The notes beneath the pieces were generated by a model. It was not told the DNA's origin, ran no database searches, and was given only the letters and a program-made list of their open reading frames with translations. A stretch of 64,000 nt of DNA from NCBI RefSeq assembly GCF_014784055.1, contig NZ_CP061813.1, positions 831,501-895,500 on the forward strand. The letters run 5' to 3'. Made by a program: the position numbers and the translations under genes. Origin of the DNA: Polaribacter haliotis (lineage in GTDB: Bacteria > Bacteroidota > Bacteroidia > Flavobacteriales > Flavobacteriaceae). Positions within the stretch are counted from its first letter, which is position 1. Each line of letters opens with the position of its first letter. Shown one piece after another: positions 1-8,597 of the stretch.

Positions 1-681
1 TTTTTCTTGGTGTTTTTTAATCTCTTGTTCAAAGAAATACCATTTTTCAATTTTTAAATTCTTGTTTGAATATTCTAAATAATGTCCTCCTGATAATTGA
101 GAGATATCTTGCCAAAAAGTTTCATTTGGCAATCCATAACTACCAAATGCAAAATAATTTGCCCAAACTTTTCTATTAGGAGTTTTTTGAATTCCAAAAG
201 CGTGAATTGCCTTTATTTCTGATGAAAAAATTAATTTATTGTCAATTTGAGTATAAAAGAAAGGTTTTACTCCAAAACGATCTCTGGCTGCAAATAATTT
301 TTCTTTTTTAGCATCCCAAATCGCGAACGAGAACATTCCGTTTAATTTATGCAAACAATCTTTTCCCCATTCTAAATAAGCAGCTAATAAAACTTCTGTA
401 TCGGAATTTGTTTTAAAATTATAATTAAGTTCTTTTCTTAATTCTAAATAATTATAAATTTCTCCATTAAAAACTAATTGATATCTGTTTGAATTATCTG
501 TAAAAGGTTGGTTTGATGTTGCTGTTAAATCGATAATTGCCAATCTATTATGTCCTAAAGCTACATTTTCTCCTTCCCAAACACCTGTATAATCTGGTCC
601 ACGATGTGTTTGAGAAAGCAGCATTTTATGAATACTATCTTTCTCTATATTTTCTCCAACAACACCAGCAATTCCACACAT
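1..681 (-). CDS. asnB: Asparagine synthase (glutamine-hydrolysing), N-terminal part, cut by window edge
   Basis: Reading on the minus strand from the ATG at 681 gives 227 codons with no stop before base 1, so the gene continues outside the window. The protein begins MCGIAG, placing the class II glutaminase nucleophile at Cys2, and carries RGPD (about residues 27-30) and NGEIYN, all hallmarks of the Ntn-type glutamine amidotransferase domain. Only this domain is visible; the C-terminal ATP-dependent synthetase domain is missing. Family members release ammonia from glutamine and use it to amidate an acid. In polysaccharide clusters such proteins often amidate sugar acids rather than make asparagine. 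It starts one base after the stop of the upstream SGNH-like gene and appears to be the continuing end of the polysaccharide operon. The family is certain, the substrate is not. Confidence 0.9.
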   Translation of the reverse strand, partial: MCGIAGVVGENIEKDSIHKMLLSQTHRGPDYTGVWEGENVALGHNRLAIIDLTATSNQPFTDNSNRYQLVFNGEIYNYLELRKELNYNFKTNSDTEVLLAAYLEWGKDCLHKLNGMFSFAIWDAKKEKLFAARDRFGVKPFFYTQIDNKLIFSSEIKAIHAFGIQKTPNRKVWANYFAFGSYGLPNETFWQDISQLSGGHYLEYSNKNLKIEKWYFFEQEIKKHQEK

Positions 682-682
682 T

Positions 683-1612
683 TTACAACTTATTTTTAAG
701 TGTTTCTATTAATTTTTTTGTTCTTATTTTTCTTCCCTTTCCATTCAAGTGATAACTACTGTCGTAAAACAAATCTGCATCATATAAATAGTCTGTTGGG
801 TTTCCAACAAATGTAAGATTGGTTTCCTTTCTTAACATATTTATATCTAGTAGAAAGCGATTATCAAATTGAGATTTTTCTAAAGGCGGAAAAGTTATAA
901 TTAATTGAACGCCTTTCTGCTTACAAATAAGATTCATTTTTTGTAAAAAAGTCACAAATTTGCTACTAATTTCTTTACTTTTTAATTTTTGATATCTATT
1001 AATTTCTTCAGCTTTTATTTTTGAATCATTTATAGAGACCAAACTAATATTATCTCCTAAATAATTATAAGATTCTCTTTTATATTGTGTTGGAGCTGCT
1101 TCTTTTTTCTTTAATAAACTTATATAAAATTTTGTTGACAATCGAATTGCTTTCTTAAAAAAAGATTTCTTTTGAAATCTTGTAAAATCTTTAAAAATAG
1201 CTGGGGAATAAAAAAGCGTAGTATAAAGAAAATCGTCTCCATTTTCTTTTCCATAATAATATTCATATTCAGGAATATAAAGTATAACATCTCCTTTTGT
1301 TAGATAGTTTTTCGTTAAGTTTAAATGATATTTACTTCCTAAACTCATTGCCAAACTTGTGTTTATTACTGGCTTTAAAAACGTTTCTCCTAAAAGTTTA
1401 CTATTTATACTATAAGAAGAACTGGATCCACCAGCAATAATAATTTTAGATGTATTTTTTAAAGAGTCTAGTCTATTATATTTATTTATAATTGCTGCAG
1501 GATAATCAGTTTTATCATTATAATTGGCAAAGAATGCTCCTCCAACATACACAGTAATAAGTAGTAACAAAACACTTATTTTAATAGCAATATATTTCAA
1601 AAATTTATTCAT
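683..1612 (-). CDS. Membrane-anchored SGNH-like protein, probable polysaccharide O-acyltransferase partner (copy 1)
   Basis: This 309-residue protein has an N-terminal membrane segment (about residues 8-29) and then an extracytoplasmic domain. A GGSSSS motif at about residues 61-66, after a hydrophobic strand, resembles the nucleophile block of SGNH hydrolases. Near the C-terminus FYDSSYHLNGKG supplies a plausible Asp284/His288 pair. The layout resembles AlgJ/AlgX/DltD-type partners that accept an acyl group passed by an MBOAT membrane protein. It overlaps the next upstream gene by 8 bases and is close in architecture to the copy at 4821-5741 (GGSN block and FDSPYH ending). Substrate and acyl group are unknown. 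The role is inferred from motif and from the MBOAT gene in the same operon. Confidence 0.6.
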   Translation of the reverse strand: MNKFLKYIAIKISVLLLLITVYVGGAFFANYNDKTDYPAAIINKYNRLDSLKNTSKIIIAGGSSSSYSINSKLLGETFLKPVINTSLAMSLGSKYHLNLTKNYLTKGDVILYIPEYEYYYGKENGDDFLYTTLFYSPAIFKDFTRFQKKSFFKKAIRLSTKFYISLLKKKEAAPTQYKRESYNYLGDNISLVSINDSKIKAEEINRYQKLKSKEISSKFVTFLQKMNLICKQKGVQLIITFPPLEKSQFDNRFLLDINMLRKETNLTFVGNPTDYLYDADLFYDSSYHLNGKGRKIRTKKLIETLKNKL

Positions 1613-2522
1613 TAAAAGATAAATTATTTATGTCGTTTGCTAATTTTTTAGAAAAAAATTTTCCAGATGCTTTGTATAAATGATTGCCGTCTATAAAGGT
1701 GTAATTATTTGAATCTTCTTTATAATTTAAATACAATAAATTATTAAATCTAGTGTTAATAATTGAATCGAAATTTTCACATAATTCATTTTCAACTGCC
1801 AAAATTTCTTTATTAACTGGTATACGAACTAAAATTACTCGACCATGTTTTTTTAATAATTGTATAGTTTTATCTAACCAAAATATTCTTTTATCTGAAA
1901 TTTCATATATTTTTCCATTTTCTTTATATACTTCTATCTTAGATAATGTTCGTTTTCTTAAATCGTTTTTCTCCATATTTATATTTACTTCTAACCAGCC
2001 ATTTTTATGAAGCAGTAAAGTCGAATCTCTATTAAACTTATTAATTAATAGGTTAAACATAGAGTTTTTATAAGAATTAACTAAATAGTCGTAATTAGGA
2101 TTCATATTAAAAAAAGTAAGCTTAGAAAGTTCTTTTTTACTTTCGATATCGTAATTTAAATTTGTTCTTTGGGAAATTGACCAAGGATCTACAGATAAAA
2201 TAAATAGCCCATTAAAACTATTCTCATCTAATTTAGATTTTATGGCTTTATAATATGTTTCGCCATAAGGACTATGAAGAATTGTAAAGGCAAAATTATA
2301 AATCGAATGATTTAATATATTTTTATCTATTACTGAATTTAAAATTTGCGGTCTTATCCCTTGAGCGGCTCTTGAAGTTCCTAAAATCAAGGATTTTTGT
2401 TTTGGACTCGTAAATCTTAAATAAAAAGGGTCTGTTGTACCATCTGCTAAAAAACCTAATAAAATATAAGTTATAAGAATAGTAGTTACAAGAAATGTTA
2501 TTTTAATTATAAAGTTTTTCAT
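1605..2522 (-). CDS. Membrane-anchored SGNH-like protein (copy 2)
   Basis: The 305-residue product starts with a membrane segment (about residues 5-25) and is otherwise predicted to be extracytoplasmic. LGTSRAAQG at residues 47-55 occupies the place of the SGNH nucleophile block, with Ser50 the candidate nucleophile. FIDGNHLY near the C-terminus gives the classical Asp-x-x-His pair. It overlaps its upstream neighbour by 4 bases and its downstream neighbour by 8, so the three SGNH-like genes at 683-3403 look translationally coupled. It differs in sequence from the other three copies, which suggests different acceptors rather than simple duplication. Deacetylase or esterase activity is an alternative to acyltransfer. 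Confidence 0.58.
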   Translation of the reverse strand: MKNFIIKITFLVTTILITYILLGFLADGTTDPFYLRFTSPKQKSLILGTSRAAQGIRPQILNSVIDKNILNHSIYNFAFTILHSPYGETYYKAIKSKLDENSFNGLFILSVDPWSISQRTNLNYDIESKKELSKLTFFNMNPNYDYLVNSYKNSMFNLLINKFNRDSTLLLHKNGWLEVNINMEKNDLRKRTLSKIEVYKENGKIYEISDKRIFWLDKTIQLLKKHGRVILVRIPVNKEILAVENELCENFDSIINTRFNNLLYLNYKEDSNNYTFIDGNHLYKASGKFFSKKLANDINNLSFNE

Positions 2523-3403
2523 TCAATAATTAAATTAATAATTGAATCTACTTTTTTCGAAAAAACAGTAGATCCATTTTCATTCAAATGATCTACATTC
2601 TTAAAGTATTTATCTTCAGTAATTTTAAACATCATCCCATCTATGATTTTACTTTTTTTTAGATCTATTTTTTTTAATGTTGATTTTATAAATTTATCAT
2701 ATATTTCATTGGAAAATTTATAGAAATCTGGATGATATGGGGGTAATAATATAAACAATTTAATATTTTTTTCTGAACATATTTTAATTATTTCTTCTAA
2801 AAAAATTATGTTTTTTTCAATAATAGACTTTCTGGATATTTTATTCATAGGGTTACCAATTCTTTTACCTATAATATTTAAGTCGTATTTATAACTTTCT
2901 TTACTTGCTCTCCAGCCAAATAGAGAAACATTTACTTTCCTTACAATTGCATTTTCTACAAGTTCTTTAAATGAATCATTCAACAATAAAGAATTTGCAA
3001 GTATTCCTTGACTATAATTATCTAATTCATAAAAATGATAATACAATCTTTTTTCGTCGTTTGTAATTTCTTCTGTAAAAAGAGTATAGCTAGAAATGGG
3101 CAAAATTATTGCTTTTATATTATTAAAATTAGAGATATTCTTCTTCAATATAAAATAATCTGTTTCTAATTTTCTACTTTTATTAGCCACATTTATAGCC
3201 TTTTTCTTAAAATAAAAAGGGTTTAGTCCAAAAAACGTATGAGAATTTCCTAATATTAAAACTTCAACATTTTTTTCTTTCAACAAGTTATTTTTAAACG
3301 ACATTACATTTATATTCTTTGGGAACACAAAGAGAACTAAAATTCCAAAAAATATTGAAATTATAGCTACGTAATAAAATAACTTTATTAAAAATAGCTT
3401 CAT
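2519..3403 (-). CDS. Membrane-anchored SGNH-like protein (copy 3)
   Basis: This is a 294-residue protein with an N-terminal membrane segment (about residues 7-27). LGNSHTFFG (residues 51-59) matches the GxS block of SGNH/GDSL-type enzymes with Ser54 as candidate nucleophile. NVDHLNENG near the C-terminus contains the probable Asp/His catalytic pair. It lies 3 bases downstream of the MBOAT gene, which is the best argument that it is the direct partner of that transporter-like acyltransferase. Known systems of this type (AlgI with AlgJ/AlgX, DltB with DltD) pair one MBOAT protein with one or two such partners. Function is inferred from motifs and gene order. Confidence 0.6.
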   Translation of the reverse strand: MKLFLIKLFYYVAIISIFFGILVLFVFPKNINVMSFKNNLLKEKNVEVLILGNSHTFFGLNPFYFKKKAINVANKSRKLETDYFILKKNISNFNNIKAIILPISSYTLFTEEITNDEKRLYYHFYELDNYSQGILANSLLLNDSFKELVENAIVRKVNVSLFGWRASKESYKYDLNIIGKRIGNPMNKISRKSIIEKNIIFLEEIIKICSEKNIKLFILLPPYHPDFYKFSNEIYDKFIKSTLKKIDLKKSKIIDGMMFKITEDKYFKNVDHLNENGSTVFSKKVDSIINLIIE

Positions 3404-3406
3404 AAA

Positions 3407-4831
3407 TTAAAACTGAAAATAGATAAATGAAGATTTTTCGTCTACAGAAGCATAATATAAAATCATAAATGCAAACAACATATAAAATACTATTCTGTAT
3501 TTTTTGTCTAAAACAATGGCATATTCTTGCCTTCTTGAAAACCATTCCATAATTACAAATAGCAATAAAAATGGTAGCACTTTTTTATGTCGAATTATAT
3601 CTGGAATAAAATTATTAAAATTAAATATATTCTGAATGTACTCAACAGCTTGTGTTAATGAAGTTGCTCTAAAAAATATCCACGCAAAAGTGGTAATTGT
3701 AAAAGTTCCTAAAATTTGAAGAATTTCTTTAAAACTCGGTAAAATAGAAGTTTCAGCAACTTCATCTAAATTTGTTCTATTTTTACCTCCTATTAATAAT
3801 GGTAAGAAAAATAATGCGTTTAAACCTCCCCAAATAATAAATGTCCAATTGGCTCCATGCCAAAAACCACTCACTAAAAAGATAATAAAAACGTTTCTTA
3901 TTTTAATTTTTAAACTTCCTCTAGAACCTCCTAATGGAATGTATAAATAATCTCTAAACCAAGTACTTAAAGAAATATGCCATCTTCTCCAAAACTCTGC
4001 AATGTCTCTAGAAAAATACGGATAATTAAAGTTTCTCATTAATTTGAAACCAAACAATCGCGATGTTCCAATAGCAATATCTGAATATCCAGAAAAATCG
4101 CAATAAATTTGAAATGCAAAATAAATGGCTCCCATACAAAGTGCTAAGCCAGATTCATCTTGGTAATTTTCGAAAATTCTGTTGACTAAAACTGCACAGG
4201 AATCTGCAATCACCACTTTTTTTACCAATCCCCATAAAATTAATTTCATTCCAGAAACAGCAAAATCATAATTGAATTCTCTATTTTTATAAAATTGAGG
4301 TAATAAATTGGTAGCTCTTTCAATTGGTCCTGCCACTAATTGAGGGAAAAATGCTACGAAAGAAGCAAATGCGATGAAGTTTTTAGTAGGTTCTAATTTT
4401 TCTCTATATACATCTATGGTGTAACTTAAAGTTTGAAATGTATAAAACGAGATTCCAACTGGTAAAATAATATTTAACGAGCTTGCATGCATAGTTACTC
4501 CAATAGATTCCCAAGCCTGAATCCAATTATCTATAAAAAAATTATAATATTTAAAAAAACCTAATAAGCCCAAATTAAAAACGAGACTCACAATTAGTAA
4601 TCGTTTTCTTTGCTTCTTTTCAGTTGTGTTTTTTAGTTGTAAACCTAATGAATAATCTACAACTGTACTTAGTATTATGAGTGATAAAAAACGCCAATCC
4701 CACCAACCATAAAAAACATAACTAGCAATTAAAATTAAAACATTTTGTATGCTTAACTTCTTAAAAACAAACCAATACAATAGAAATACTATTGGTAGAA
4801 AGATTAAAAATTCTATGGAATTAAATAACAT
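3407..4831 (-). CDS. MBOAT-family membrane-bound O-acyltransferase (AlgI/DltB-like)
   Basis: The 474-residue protein is hydrophobic along most of its length, with many membrane helices. It shows the MBOAT signature blocks: an FWRRWHIS segment, then FRDYLYIPLGGSRG, and the SGFWHGANW block with the conserved active-site His at about residue 325. The length equals that of AlgI-type proteins (about 460-520 residues). Family members take an acyl group from a cytoplasmic donor, usually acetyl-CoA, and pass it across the membrane to a polysaccharide or to a partner. The gene overlaps the upstream SGNH-like gene by 11 bases and is followed after 3 bases by another, so acyl relay through these partners is likely. 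The acceptor is probably the O-polysaccharide made by this cluster. Confidence 0.88.
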   Translation of the reverse strand: MLFNSIEFLIFLPIVFLLYWFVFKKLSIQNVLILIASYVFYGWWDWRFLSLIILSTVVDYSLGLQLKNTTEKKQRKRLLIVSLVFNLGLLGFFKYYNFFIDNWIQAWESIGVTMHASSLNIILPVGISFYTFQTLSYTIDVYREKLEPTKNFIAFASFVAFFPQLVAGPIERATNLLPQFYKNREFNYDFAVSGMKLILWGLVKKVVIADSCAVLVNRIFENYQDESGLALCMGAIYFAFQIYCDFSGYSDIAIGTSRLFGFKLMRNFNYPYFSRDIAEFWRRWHISLSTWFRDYLYIPLGGSRGSLKIKIRNVFIIFLVSGFWHGANWTFIIWGGLNALFFLPLLIGGKNRTNLDEVAETSILPSFKEILQILGTFTITTFAWIFFRATSLTQAVEYIQNIFNFNNFIPDIIRHKKVLPFLLLFVIMEWFSRRQEYAIVLDKKYRIVFYMLFAFMILYYASVDEKSSFIYFQF

Positions 4832-5741
4832 TTTTTAAAGTTTTTATTAAATTTCTTGTATAAATTTCTCTTGTTTTTTTCAAGGCATGATATGGGCTAT
4901 CAAAAAACATTGTGTCTTCGAAAATATTTTCTTTTATATGACCAATAAATTTCGAATTAGTATTCGTTAAACTATCCAAAGTAGAAATTGCATTTTTTGT
5001 GATAAATTTTTTAGAATACACTGGAAAAGTAATGTAAAAACGAATCTCTTTTTTTTTCAAAATTAAGTCTAATGAATTAATATTATCTATGAAAGCAGTC
5101 GAAATTTTAACTTTTTCGATAATAGGATATGATCTTACTTTTTCCAGTTTATTTTTTTTATCTAAATGATATGTTAAATCTCCATATTTATTAAAATCTC
5201 TTCTCTTTATTTCTGATGGAATAGATTCGTCTTTTATAAAGCTAAAAACAGGATTAAGCATCGATTTAAATCCGCTTCTAAAAAAATTTAGTGTATTTAC
5301 AGAACCCAAACTCGATATTAATTTCGGTTCTGTTAAAAATGCATTGTTTATAAAATTCGCTCCAAATTGGCCTTTTCCAGAATAATAATTAAATTCTGGT
5401 ATATAAATTATAAAATCTCCTTTTCTTGCATGATTTTTTAAAAAATTTAATTGGAATTGGTATCCTGTATTGAAAACAAAACCACTATTTATAACTTTTA
5501 TTTTCAACTCTTTTTCTAATAATTGAGAATCGATTGAGAAAATAGTGTTGGATCCTCCCATTATAATTAATCTATTCTCGATATTTTTATCAGTAATATT
5601 TTTGTATTTATCAATTACAAAACCAGAAAAAATATTTGAATATTTTGTTTTTAAAAGATAGTTGGAAACTTTAAATAATAGAGCGTAAATTGTAATTACA
5701 ACTAATAAATATTTAGAAAACTTAATAATAAAATATTTCAT
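4821..5741 (-). CDS. Membrane-anchored SGNH-like protein (copy 4), upstream of the MBOAT gene
   Basis: This 306-residue protein has an N-terminal membrane segment (about residues 9-27). MGGSNTIFSID at residues 61-71 is an SGNH-type nucleophile block with Ser64, and FFDSPYHALK near the end provides Asp and His. It resembles copy 1 (683-1612) more than the other two: both have a GGS block, a YIPE(F/Y) motif in the middle and a DSxYH ending. It begins on the base after the neuA stop and overlaps the MBOAT start by 11 bases. Placement between neuA and the MBOAT gene suggests acylation of a nonulosonic-acid-containing glycan, which is inference. Confidence 0.6.
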   Translation of the reverse strand: MKYFIIKFSKYLLVVITIYALLFKVSNYLLKTKYSNIFSGFVIDKYKNITDKNIENRLIIMGGSNTIFSIDSQLLEKELKIKVINSGFVFNTGYQFQLNFLKNHARKGDFIIYIPEFNYYSGKGQFGANFINNAFLTEPKLISSLGSVNTLNFFRSGFKSMLNPVFSFIKDESIPSEIKRRDFNKYGDLTYHLDKKNKLEKVRSYPIIEKVKISTAFIDNINSLDLILKKKEIRFYITFPVYSKKFITKNAISTLDSLTNTNSKFIGHIKENIFEDTMFFDSPYHALKKTREIYTRNLIKTLKNVI

Positions 5742-6434
5742 TTATTTATTATTTACTAATTCTTCTGCTTTTTCCCAATCTTTTAAAGTATCTATATTTA
5801 CATACCATTTTTTTGGAGATTCTATATAAGAAATGCTATTCCCGAACAAAGATTGTTGTTCTAATAAAACACTTGTTTTGGTAATATAAATACTTCCATC
5901 TCTATGAAATGCTTTGGGTAAATCTTGTCTTCGAGTAATAATATCGTTTTCGCCAGTCGCTATTTGTAAAGTTTTATCTTCTTTTTCTTCAAAAACCCAA
6001 TGAGGATTGTATTCATGAGGAACTTCTTGTACAGAAAATAAAGAATCTGTATCTTTTTCTATAAATGTTTGTATTGCTTTATCTAAAAACGCAACAGTTC
6101 TAAAAGGACTTGTTGTTTGCAATAAACAAACTGCATCGAAATACATATTTTGTTTTTTATAAAACTCTAAAGCATGTAAAATAACTGGCAAAGTTGGTGA
6201 AGCGTCCAGCGCTAAATCAGCTGGTCTTTTAAAGGGAACTTCAATTCCTAAAGATTCTGCTATAGCTATTATTTCTTCGTCTTCTGAGCTTAAAATTAAC
6301 GTATTTATAAATTCACTTTTTAAAGCAACTTCAGCTGTGTATGCTATTAATGGCTTTCCTCCTAATAATTTAATATTTTTACGCGGAACTCCTTTAGAGC
6401 CTCCTCTTGCAGGTATAATTCCTAATATTTTCAT
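5742..6434 (-). CDS. neuA: CMP-nonulosonate (sialic-acid-type) cytidylyltransferase
   Basis: The 230-residue protein begins with the nucleotidyltransferase motif IPARGGSKGVPRKN and continues with GGKPLIAYT, the signature of CMP-N-acylneuraminate synthetases. The length fits the NeuA/LegF/PseF group (about 225-235 residues). It activates a nonulosonic acid with CTP for use by a glycosyltransferase in the cytoplasm. It overlaps the neuC stop by one base and follows neuB and neuC, which supply the free acid. The sequence alone does not show whether the sugar is N-acetylneuraminic or legionaminic acid. No 4,6-dehydratase or aminotransferase set typical of legionaminate or pseudaminate routes is next to it, which mildly favours a neuraminate-type product. 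Confidence 0.9.
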   Translation of the reverse strand: MKILGIIPARGGSKGVPRKNIKLLGGKPLIAYTAEVALKSEFINTLILSSEDEEIIAIAESLGIEVPFKRPADLALDASPTLPVILHALEFYKKQNMYFDAVCLLQTTSPFRTVAFLDKAIQTFIEKDTDSLFSVQEVPHEYNPHWVFEEKEDKTLQIATGENDIITRRQDLPKAFHRDGSIYITKTSVLLEQQSLFGNSISYIESPKKWYVNIDTLKDWEKAEELVNNK

Positions 6435-7594
6435 TAATACGTAATTGTTTTGTGAAAACTTAAAGGCGTTTTTGCTAAAATATCTGCAATTCTATCTCCA
6501 GATTTTCCATCTCCATAAATAGTTGAAGAAGTGATATTTTTGGATGAAATTCTGTTTTCTATAGCTTTTATAATTTCATTTTTATCGTAACTAGAGTTTA
6601 GTACGTTATTTCCTCTTTGCCTTCTATTTTGACGACTTCCTATATTTACAACTGGAACTCCTAAATAAGAACATTCTCGAATACCAGCACTAGAGTTACC
6701 AATTAAACATTTACTATTTATTAATAATTTTAAAAAATCCTTTGGTTCCATATTCTTGAAAAAATGGATATTTTCTGGCTTTTTAATTTCTCTAAAAGTT
6801 CTAATTCCGTTTGATGTTCCATCTGAACCAGCATCTACATTTGGCCAAAACCAAAAAGTAGGAATGCCTAATTCGTGAACCGCTTGCAATGTTTGTTCAA
6901 CATCTTTTCTTGCAGATGCATATTCTGTAGTTACTGGATGTTGCATCACCACAATATAACCTTCTTCTTTCCAATTAACATCTGCTCCAACTCCACCATA
7001 TTTTTCAATAGGATCGAAATCTAAATTCGGATTTTGCTTAATTTCTGAAGCTAAATCTATAGATGGACAACCCGTATTAAAAACCGTTGCTGGATTTTCG
7101 CCCATTTTTAAAACCCTTTCTTTTGCATCTTGGGAAGCTACCAAATGTAAGTCTGCTAATTTCGTATTTGCATGACGCACTTTCTCGTCGATATTTCCTG
7201 TAACTTCTCCTCCTTGAATGTGTATTAACGGAATATTTTGATAAGAAGCAGCAATACTCGTTGCAATTGTTTCAAAACGATCTGCAATGGTTACCACTGC
7301 ATCTGGTTGCAATCTGTAAAAAACATTCGCTAATTCCATAACGCCTAAACCTGTCGTTTTTGCCATAGAAGTTGGGTTTTCTCCCTCTAAAACCATAAAC
7401 ACTTTTTCGTCGATTTTAAAACCGTCGTTTTCTATAAAATCAACCGCATTTCCATATCTACCTAACAAAGCAGAACCTGCAATTACCAATTGTAACTCTA
7501 ATTCTGGGTGATTTTTTATGGCTGTTAAAGCTGTTTTTATCCTACTGTAAGATGGTCTTGCAGTTACAACTACACATATTTTTTTTATCGACAT
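6434..7594 (-). CDS. neuC: UDP-N-acetylglucosamine 2-epimerase (hydrolysing), NeuC type
   Basis: The 386-residue length is typical for the hydrolysing UDP-HexNAc 2-epimerase family. Visible family blocks include TARPSYSR at the start, ADRFET around residue 106, HIQGGE near residue 126, TGCPSIDLA and a C-terminal IGNSSAGIRE. The hydrolysing type releases a free ManNAc-type sugar plus UDP, the first committed step of sialic acid synthesis, as opposed to the WecB type that keeps UDP. Its neighbours neuB (one base upstream) and neuA (one-base overlap) fix the assignment to a nonulosonate pathway. A LegG-type role on a diamino sugar nucleotide is the main alternative. Confidence 0.9.
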   Translation of the reverse strand: MSIKKICVVVTARPSYSRIKTALTAIKNHPELELQLVIAGSALLGRYGNAVDFIENDGFKIDEKVFMVLEGENPTSMAKTTGLGVMELANVFYRLQPDAVVTIADRFETIATSIAASYQNIPLIHIQGGEVTGNIDEKVRHANTKLADLHLVASQDAKERVLKMGENPATVFNTGCPSIDLASEIKQNPNLDFDPIEKYGGVGADVNWKEEGYIVVMQHPVTTEYASARKDVEQTLQAVHELGIPTFWFWPNVDAGSDGTSNGIRTFREIKKPENIHFFKNMEPKDFLKLLINSKCLIGNSSAGIRECSYLGVPVVNIGSRQNRRQRGNNVLNSSYDKNEIIKAIENRISSKNITSSTIYGDGKSGDRIADILAKTPLSFHKTITY

Positions 7595-7595
7595 T

Positions 7596-8597
7596 TTATT
7601 CAGTTATATCTTCATAATTCAAAAAATCCCATTGGTTTAAATCTTTATTCAATTTTTTACCAATAATATTTTCGTATTCACTTGCCAAGATACCAAAACC
7701 TTTAGGTTTTTTAGTTTCTAAGTCAGAAAAAGTAATTACACTTCCACTTTTTAAATCTTTATTTACTGCTAACGATTTTTCGAAAATGGATTTTAATTCC
7801 TTAAAGTTTGAGTTGTCTTTTTTATCAATCGGGTTTTGTAAAGCGACTTCAATATTTCTTACAGCAGCAACTAAATTTGTGGTTTCTTCCATTGTTAAAG
7901 ATGCTTTCGCATCTGGACCAAACATTTCTTTATTAAAAACGACATGAAATTCTAAAATTTCGGCACCTAAAGTTGTGGCTGCAATACAAGCTTCTATGGA
8001 AGAAGAATGGTCTGAAAAACCAACTGAAACATTATATCTTTTTTTTAATTCTTGAATTACATTTAACCCAAACTGTACTGGTTTTGTAGGATATGCAGTT
8101 GTACATTGTAATATTGAATACTCTACATTTCTCGATTTTAAAAAGGCAATTGTTTTATCTAATTCATCAAAAGAACTCATTCCAGATGATATAATTACAG
8201 GTTTTCCAGTCTGTGCAATTTTTTCTAATAACACAAAATTATTCACTTCTCCAGAACCAACTTTGTAACGTTTCACATCTACTTTTTCTAACAAATCTAC
8301 TGCAGCATTACTAAATGGTGAACTCATAAATTCCAAACCAACATCATCACAATGTTTTTTTAATCCTTTCCATTGTTCTAAAGTGAATTCCATTCGTTTC
8401 CAATAGTACATTCTTGTGGCATCTTGTTTGGAAAATTTCACACGAAAAGGTTCGTGAATACTGCTTTCTGCTTCAGCAATATGTGTTTGAAATTTAATAG
8501 CATTACACCCTGTTTTCGCAACAGCATCTATATACGCATGTGCCATTCCTAAACTTCCATCATGTGCTTGTGCAATTTCTGCAATTATAAATGTCAT
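7596..8597 (-). CDS. neuB: N-acetylneuraminate-type synthase (NeuB family) with SAF domain
   Basis: The 333-residue protein has an N-terminal TIM-barrel NeuB domain (FIIAEIAQAHDGS at the start, KFQTH near residue 40, KVGSGE, ISSGMSS, VGFSDHS) and a C-terminal antifreeze-like SAF domain (about residues 272-330, with SLAVNKDLKSG and KKPKGFGI). This is the standard two-domain layout. The enzyme condenses phosphoenolpyruvate with a ManNAc-type sugar to form a nine-carbon acid. It overlaps the upstream glycosyltransferase by 4 bases and precedes neuC by one base, forming a compact neuB-neuC-neuA set. Whether it prefers the neuraminate or legionaminate precursor cannot be settled by eye. Confidence 0.92.
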   Translation of the reverse strand: MTFIIAEIAQAHDGSLGMAHAYIDAVAKTGCNAIKFQTHIAEAESSIHEPFRVKFSKQDATRMYYWKRMEFTLEQWKGLKKHCDDVGLEFMSSPFSNAAVDLLEKVDVKRYKVGSGEVNNFVLLEKIAQTGKPVIISSGMSSFDELDKTIAFLKSRNVEYSILQCTTAYPTKPVQFGLNVIQELKKRYNVSVGFSDHSSSIEACIAATTLGAEILEFHVVFNKEMFGPDAKASLTMEETTNLVAAVRNIEVALQNPIDKKDNSNFKELKSIFEKSLAVNKDLKSGSVITFSDLETKKPKGFGILASEYENIIGKKLNKDLNQWDFLNYEDITE

